Part shown: one piece after another, positions 39,487 to 43,505 of the stretch
Position numbering within the stretch: position 1 is the stretch's first letter
Layout of the letters: every line of letters begins with the position of its first letter
Assembly: GCA_024279285.1 (NCBI GenBank)
Contig: JAJRRR010000266.1
Span: 1-43,505, forward strand
Reading direction: 5' to 3'
DNA: 43,505 nucleotides
Source of the DNA: Planctomycetota bacterium
GTDB lineage: Bacteria > Planctomycetota > Planctomycetia > Pirellulales > S012-138
Made by a program: the position numbers and the translations under genes
The notes under the pieces: model-generated
What the model was told of the DNA's origin: nothing
What the model saw: the letters and a program-made list of their open reading frames with translations, nothing else
Database searches by the model: none

Positions 39487-42375
39487 TTAGTCCAAGTAAA
39501 TCATCTCGTTAGCGTTGAACATTGCTCGGCACAAAGCCGTCAGTCCAAACTGACGGACAAGTTGGGTGGCTTGTTCCAATTCTTCAGGCTCAGGTTCCCG
39601 AGCAAACAGGAGCCAAAACGCGCGGCGGACCTGAGCTTTGGGCTCGGGACCGGCCTCGCGTCGCAAGCGCGAGGCCATAGCCTGGGCCATGTCCAGCACA
39701 AACTGGTGATTCATCATCGTGAGGGCTTGCAGGGGGCTGGTGGTTTGGGCCCGACGCGGCGCGGCAAACGCCGGATCAGGACAGTCAAAGTCGCTCAGGA
39801 CATCCACGCGGGCAGCCCGAGCGTTCTGATGATAAACACTGCGACGGTAAGTCTCCGGTCCCGGGCGATCCAGCGGTTCATAAGTGGCCACATTGTCTTG
39901 CAGGTAGCGATAGAGACGAAACCCGGGTCCTCCCATCCGACGATCCAGCACTCCGGCCACGGCTAGCATGGTGTCGCGCACTTGCTCGGCAGTTAGCCGC
40001 CGTGGCGGGTAGCGCCACAGCAGCGTCGTGTTGGCGTCTTTTTTGGCCGCTTCGGGCCGGAAAGCCGAACTTTGGCGATAAGTTTGCGAAAGCACAATCA
40101 ACCGATGCAACGGCTTGAGACGCCAACCGTGATCCCGAAGATAGCGAGCCAGAAAGTCCAGCAACTTTGGATGGGTGGGCCGAGTGCCCATCATGCCAAA
40201 ATCACTGGGCGTGGACACAATTCCTCGGCCAAAGTGGTAGTGCCACACCCGATTGGCCAGCACCCGAAGCGTAAGCGCATTGCGGTCCGAAGCGATCCAT
40301 CGGGCCAGAGCCAATCGGCGCTCCGCTTCGGGAGCCTTGGGGTCCAGACGGTAGGCACCCACGGTACGCTCCAGCACCGAGATGCTCTTAGGCACCACGG
40401 CGGGGCCTTTCTTTTGGGGATCGCCTCGTTGGAAGATGTGGAAGGGGCCGGGAGCCGGACGCATCCGACCCACCCACCACCGCGGAAACGGTGGAACCGC
40501 GCGGATCTCCGACTCCACCTGGGCCAACTGCGCACTGAGTTGGTCAAGCTGGGAGCGTTCTTCCGGGGTGATTTCGGCTTCCAGAAGTCGCTTACGTCGG
40601 AGGCGATCGTTGAGTGGTTTGCGCAAGCGGCTATCGGCCACCACGCTCCAGCTCTTGCCATCCAGGGAGACTTCTATCACATACTCGCCCACGAAGGCCG
40701 TGTATCCGTGCGTGGGCGGCAACTGGCGCTGGCGATCGCTGGAGAAGACAATGCGTTCAATGCGGACCTTTTGGGGCAAGGTAATTACCAGCTCCGGTCC
40801 GGCGGCGATCCAGCGTGTGCCAAAGTCCCCGTCTATAGCCCGATCGGCTGAATAAGCGTCTGCAAAGTCTTCCGCAGTGCGACTGGCTCCTTGGGCTTTG
40901 GCTCCCAGGGCCAGTTGAGCCACATTGCGGCTTTGAGGGCCAGAGGTCCACACTTCAAACTCGTCAATGCGGAAACCGGTTCGGGCATCGGGATTGGTGT
41001 CCAGGGCAAACACGCGAAGCCTGACGAATCGGGCTTCCACCGGGGGAAAGCGTTCTTCGGTTCCGTAGCGGCTGACTGGTTCTCGAGTCCAGGTGGCCTG
41101 GAAGCTAGACAGTTTTTGCTCAGCTCGCTTCAGCACCCGGGCAATGAGCTGATTTCGTTGCTGTTGGAGTTTTTGCTTTTTGGCCAGCAGGGGGCGGAGT
41201 TTTTCCTGGCGCAGGCGGCGCTGCTGGGGGCTGGCAATTTCCCGATCCCCGTGAAACACTCCTGCAAAGGTGGCATACCAGGCGTAGTAGTCGTCTTGTT
41301 CAATGGGATCAAACTTGTGTTCGTGGCATCGGGCACAGCCCATCGTGATGCCCAAGAACGCCTCGGCCGTGGCTCGGATGATCTCGTCCAGGGTGTTGGC
41401 CCGAATGATGGCCGCCTGCACCGGGTCCTGATTGCCCACATTGTCATACGGCCCACAGACCAAAAACGCCGTGCCTACGGCCACTTCGGGATTGTAAGGC
41501 TCCAGCACATCCCCGGCCAACTGTTCCAGAATGAACCGGTTAAACGGCTTGTCCTGGTTGAAAGAGCGAATGACATAGTCCCGATAGGGCCACAGGTTGT
41601 TGATGATCACATTGCGTTCAAAGCCGTTGCTTTCGCCGAACCGGACCACATCCAGCCAGTGTCTTCCCCATTGCTCTCCGTAGGCGGGAGAAGCCAGTAG
41701 GCGGTCCACAACTTTTTCGTAAGCATCGGGCGAGTCATCGTTGAGAAACGCCTGAACTTCTTCCGGAGTGGGGGGAAGTCCGGTTAGGTCGTAGGTGACA
41801 CGGCGAATCCAGGTGCGGCGATCTGCCGGGGGGTTGGGCTTCAGTCCGGCTTGAGCCAGTCGGGCATAGATGAACCGATCAATGGGATTTTTTCGCCACT
41901 GGGGCGGTGCTTGAGGCACCTGGGGCGGCTCCCCTTCCCACAGCGGCTGATACGCCCACCAGTTCTCATCCCCTCGCAAGGGCTTGAGCACCAGCCCCTT
42001 GGGCCAGTGGGCCCCTTGGGCAATCCAACGGCGAATCAGCTGGATTTGCTTTTCGCTTAGAGGTTTGCCGCTTTTGGGCATCTCGGGTCGTGGTTTTCCG
42101 GGCGGGACTACGATTAGCTCCAACAGCGCGCTGGACTCCACATCCCCTGGCACCACATAACCGCCTTCTAGCAGGTCCTCGGGCGTGGCCAAGGAGAGAT
42201 CACCCTTTTTCTTCTCGGCGCTGTGGCAGGAGAGGCAATGTTTTTGGAAGATGGGAGCCACATCTTTTTGGAAGTCCACAGGCTGATCGGCCCAAAGGGA
42301 AGTGTTCAGCCCCCATCCCATCCCCAACACGCATACCATCCACCCCAGCCCCAAGGTCGGTTTAGGTCGGGTCAT
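39487..42375 (-). CDS. PSCyt1 - DUF1549 - discoidin-like - DUF1553 protein
   Basis: A 962-residue exported protein. ATG 42373-42375 has AAGGA about 8 nt upstream and exposes a signal peptide (GLGWMVCVLGMGWGLNTSLWA). Domains: a planctomycete cytochrome-c-like domain with VAPIFQKHCLSCHSAEKKKGDL (CxxCH heme motif) and EMPKSGKPLSEKQIQLIRRWIAQGA; DUF1549 with DRRTWIRRVTYDLTGLPPTPEEV and FLGITMGCARCHEHKFDP (second CxxCH); a coiled segment; a discoidin/F5-8C-like insert (YSADRAIDGDFGTRW, YVIEVSLDGKSW); and DUF1553 with LANRVWHYHFGRGIVSTPSDFG, RRLTAEQVRDTML, SPLQALTMMNH. It is probably a redox-active surface or periplasmic protein, and the insert may bind glycan. It is partnered with the following DUF1501 gene. 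Confidence 0.92.
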   Translation of the reverse strand: MTRPKPTLGLGWMVCVLGMGWGLNTSLWADQPVDFQKDVAPIFQKHCLSCHSAEKKKGDLSLATPEDLLEGGYVVPGDVESSALLELIVVPPGKPRPEMPKSGKPLSEKQIQLIRRWIAQGAHWPKGLVLKPLRGDENWWAYQPLWEGEPPQVPQAPPQWRKNPIDRFIYARLAQAGLKPNPPADRRTWIRRVTYDLTGLPPTPEEVQAFLNDDSPDAYEKVVDRLLASPAYGEQWGRHWLDVVRFGESNGFERNVIINNLWPYRDYVIRSFNQDKPFNRFILEQLAGDVLEPYNPEVAVGTAFLVCGPYDNVGNQDPVQAAIIRANTLDEIIRATAEAFLGITMGCARCHEHKFDPIEQDDYYAWYATFAGVFHGDREIASPQQRRLRQEKLRPLLAKKQKLQQQRNQLIARVLKRAEQKLSSFQATWTREPVSRYGTEERFPPVEARFVRLRVFALDTNPDARTGFRIDEFEVWTSGPQSRNVAQLALGAKAQGASRTAEDFADAYSADRAIDGDFGTRWIAAGPELVITLPQKVRIERIVFSSDRQRQLPPTHGYTAFVGEYVIEVSLDGKSWSVVADSRLRKPLNDRLRRKRLLEAEITPEERSQLDQLSAQLAQVESEIRAVPPFPRWWVGRMRPAPGPFHIFQRGDPQKKGPAVVPKSISVLERTVGAYRLDPKAPEAERRLALARWIASDRNALTLRVLANRVWHYHFGRGIVSTPSDFGMMGTRPTHPKLLDFLARYLRDHGWRLKPLHRLIVLSQTYRQSSAFRPEAAKKDANTTLLWRYPPRRLTAEQVRDTMLAVAGVLDRRMGGPGFRLYRYLQDNVATYEPLDRPGPETYRRSVYHQNARAARVDVLSDFDCPDPAFAAPRRAQTTSPLQALTMMNHQFVLDMAQAMASRLRREAGPEPKAQVRRAFWLLFAREPEPEELEQATQLVRQFGLTALCRAMFNANEMIYLD

Positions 42376-42454
42376 CGCCGTCGTCCTTTTTGAGTAGAAG
42401 CACCAGGCGGGAAAAGAGACGGTGGGATCAACATGTAGTACAACCTTTTGTATG

Positions 42455-42467
42455 TTGTATGATACAA
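42455..42467. promoter_or_regulatory. Candidate repressor operator, palindrome overlapping the -10
   Basis: TTGTATGATACAA is a perfect 6-1-6 inverted repeat covering the -10 hexamer (42459-42464) of the promoter below. A direct repeat TTGTATG lies immediately beside it (42448-42454), and a half-like GTACAA lies at 42438-42443. TTGTAT/ATACAA half-sites resemble operators of GntR-family regulators such as B. subtilis GntR and AraR. The identity of the regulator is inference; none is encoded nearby. Confidence 0.5.
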
Positions 42468-42486
42468 ATCCTCTCCTGTTCGTCAA
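42459..42486 (-). promoter_or_regulatory. Sigma-70 promoter for the PSCyt1-DUF1549 / DUF1501 operon
   Basis: On the minus strand, TTGACG (42486-42481) and TATCAT (42464-42459) are 16 nt apart, each matching 5 of 6 consensus bases. Transcription would start near 42452, giving a leader of about 77 nt before the ATG at 42375. Confidence 0.6.
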
Positions 42487-42548
42487 GACTCCGGGCAGAC
42501 GGTACCAACCTGATCAGCTTCAATCCGGCAGACCAAGGCGGCGGGAGT

Positions 42549-43505
42549 TTACGGCTTCCGGCTCGTGGAGGCGGGATTGTTGCTGAGAGCAGGCTTGGCC
42601 ATTTGGGGTTGGAGCAGTTCTCGGGTGCAGAGGGCCAGTTCGTAGCTATCCGGGGCAATTTCCGTTACGGAACATCCCAGTTGTGGAGCAGCAAAAAGCA
42701 AAGGGCGGCTCCAGCTCAGCAGCGGCACTTTGGCCCGAGCTACTTCCGCAGGACCTAACAACAACACATCTTCTGTCTCTCCCCACCAGACCACATCGGC
42801 CTGAAGCAACAGTCGGCTTAGCACCCAGGGCCACGCTGCCCAACGAATCTGCCGCCAGCAGCGCAGCGACCGGACGAACTGGCGCACCGGACCTTGCAAC
42901 GCATGGGTGCCCACAAACCACACTTGCAGCTTGGGCCAAATCTGAGCCAGTACATCTCCCGCCCAGGCCATTAGCCTCACCGCTTCCCAATCTTGCTCAC
43001 CAGGGACGGCCAAAACCAGCGGTTGGGCACACTGAGCTTGTTGAAGTCCGGCAGCCAGCGGACCCAATGGAGAAACCAACTGGCGACGAAGTGCCGACCA
43101 TCCGGCTTGGGGACAAAACTCCCGAGTTGGAAAACATTGGGTCAGCTCCTCCCGGATGGCTGCGTCCACTCCCGGGGGCAAACGCAACTCCACCGATGGC
43201 AGTTTTTCTTTGAAGCGGGCCAATCGGACCACTTGCCGACACTGTTCCCTGCGGTGAGGACAAAGGAAGAGCTTGCGGCATGGGAGTCCTCGGGCCCACC
43301 AGTGCATGTGTTCAAACCCGTCCCAAACCCAAACCTCCTCCACCTGCCGGCCGGCAATCCAACGGCGAAGTCTCCACCAAGCCACCGGATCCCAAGGCCA
43401 GCGCCGCCCTAGGTTCTGACCAGGAGGGCTCCAGGGAGAGTCAGGACCGGCTGGCTCCGGACGCCAAAAAAGGACTTCGCCCCCGCTGTGCGCAAGCTCC
43501 CCCCA
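42549..43505 (-). CDS. Glycosyltransferase-like protein, C-terminal part (5' end outside window)
   Basis: The frame is open to the right edge (it reads ...GGEVLFWRPEPAGP before the apparent GTG at 43385), so the true start lies beyond the window. At least 318 residues are present. The layout suggests a GT-B fold: an N-terminal half with EEVWVWDGFEHMHWW and SVELRLPPGVDAAIREEL, and a C-terminal half with LVLAVPGEQDWEAVRLMAWAG, WPKLQVWFVG and LLQADVVWWGETED followed by AEVARAKVPLLS. These are positioned like the 'lG.lr..Kg', 'p...l.ivG' and 'aDv...pS..E' segments of family 4 enzymes. The catalytic E-x7-E motif is not clear. It is very rich in Trp and Leu, with no membrane helix. Confidence 0.5.
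   Translation of the reverse strand, partial: WGELAHSGGEVLFWRPEPAGPDSPWSPPGQNLGRRWPWDPVAWWRLRRWIAGRQVEEVWVWDGFEHMHWWARGLPCRKLFLCPHRREQCRQVVRLARFKEKLPSVELRLPPGVDAAIREELTQCFPTREFCPQAGWSALRRQLVSPLGPLAAGLQQAQCAQPLVLAVPGEQDWEAVRLMAWAGDVLAQIWPKLQVWFVGTHALQGPVRQFVRSLRCWRQIRWAAWPWVLSRLLLQADVVWWGETEDVLLLGPAEVARAKVPLLSWSRPLLFAAPQLGCSVTEIAPDSYELALCTRELLQPQMAKPALSNNPASTSRKP

Noticed and set aside
1-43505. tRNA or rRNA genes
   Set aside because: No T-arm GTTCRA motif with flanking acceptor pairing and no rRNA signature was found outside coding sequence on either strand.

Overview
The window looks like chromosomal DNA of a planctomycete (phylum Planctomycetota). The evidence is the gene content: two DUF1549/DUF1553 + DUF1501 gene pairs, a DUF1080 protein, a DUF1559 prepilin-like protein, a DUF1598 protein, FG-GAP and HEAT-type secreted or soluble proteins, and a Ser/Thr kinase next to an ECF sigma factor. 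The class or genus cannot be fixed from this sequence alone; a Pirellulales-type lineage is a reasonable guess. No rRNA, tRNA, CRISPR array, insertion sequence or phage gene was recognised. Coding density is high and several convergent neighbours share stop-codon bases.

Layout. 1-2.7 kb: the end of a polyprenyl-phosphate-type glycosyltransferase (+), then minus-strand genes for a small planctomycete protein, a CPBP (CAAX-type) membrane protease and a double zinc-ribbon membrane protein. 2.8-5.8 kb: a DUF1549/DUF1553 protein and a Tat-type DUF1501 protein, closed by a strong terminator hairpin. 6.2-13.1 kb: mixed-strand single genes (HEAT-like, DUF1080, Flp-type pilin, Nudix hydrolase, DUF1598, FG-GAP), separated by gaps that carry dispersed repeats. 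13.4-18.4 kb: a plus-strand signalling block of membrane-anchored coiled-coil protein, Ser/Thr kinase with a multi-pass tail, membrane protein, ECF sigma factor and an overlapping soluble anti-sigma-like protein. 18.3-21.1 kb: an AcuI/YhdH-type oxidoreductase (-) and a lipoprotein (+). 21.1-26.0 kb: a minus-strand exopolysaccharide control cluster of Wzz/GumC-like protein, ExeA/XrtA-type AAA ATPase with a very long acidic tail, and a CpsD/BY-kinase-like protein that has lost its nucleotide-binding motifs. 26.2-28.1 kb: a TIM-barrel isomerase-like gene facing a DUF1559 gene. 28.6-35.4 kb: recG (+) facing a probable four-gene minus-strand run (class III aminotransferase, M81 peptidase, larB, nnrD). 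35.9-37.6 kb: two unfamiliar, A/T-richer genes for secreted or membrane helical proteins. 38.0-42.4 kb: a second DUF1501 / PSCyt1-DUF1549-DUF1553 pair, with a promoter and overlapping operator upstream. 42.5 kb to the end: part of a glycosyltransferase-like gene.

Three observations merit most attention. Two small repeat families occupy the intergenic gaps: 26-nt hairpins with compensating stem changes, and a core followed by a heptamer run. The tyrosine-kinase-like protein of the exopolysaccharide cluster appears to be a pseudo-enzyme. The A/T-richer two-gene island at 35.9-37.6 kb encodes a protein with an approximately 11-residue G-D/S-E repeat and is the best candidate here for an undescribed system, although nothing in the sequence reveals its function.

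Coordinates were read by eye. Functional calls rest on remembered family motifs, not on searches. Start codons were chosen from Shine-Dalgarno spacing and expected N-termini.
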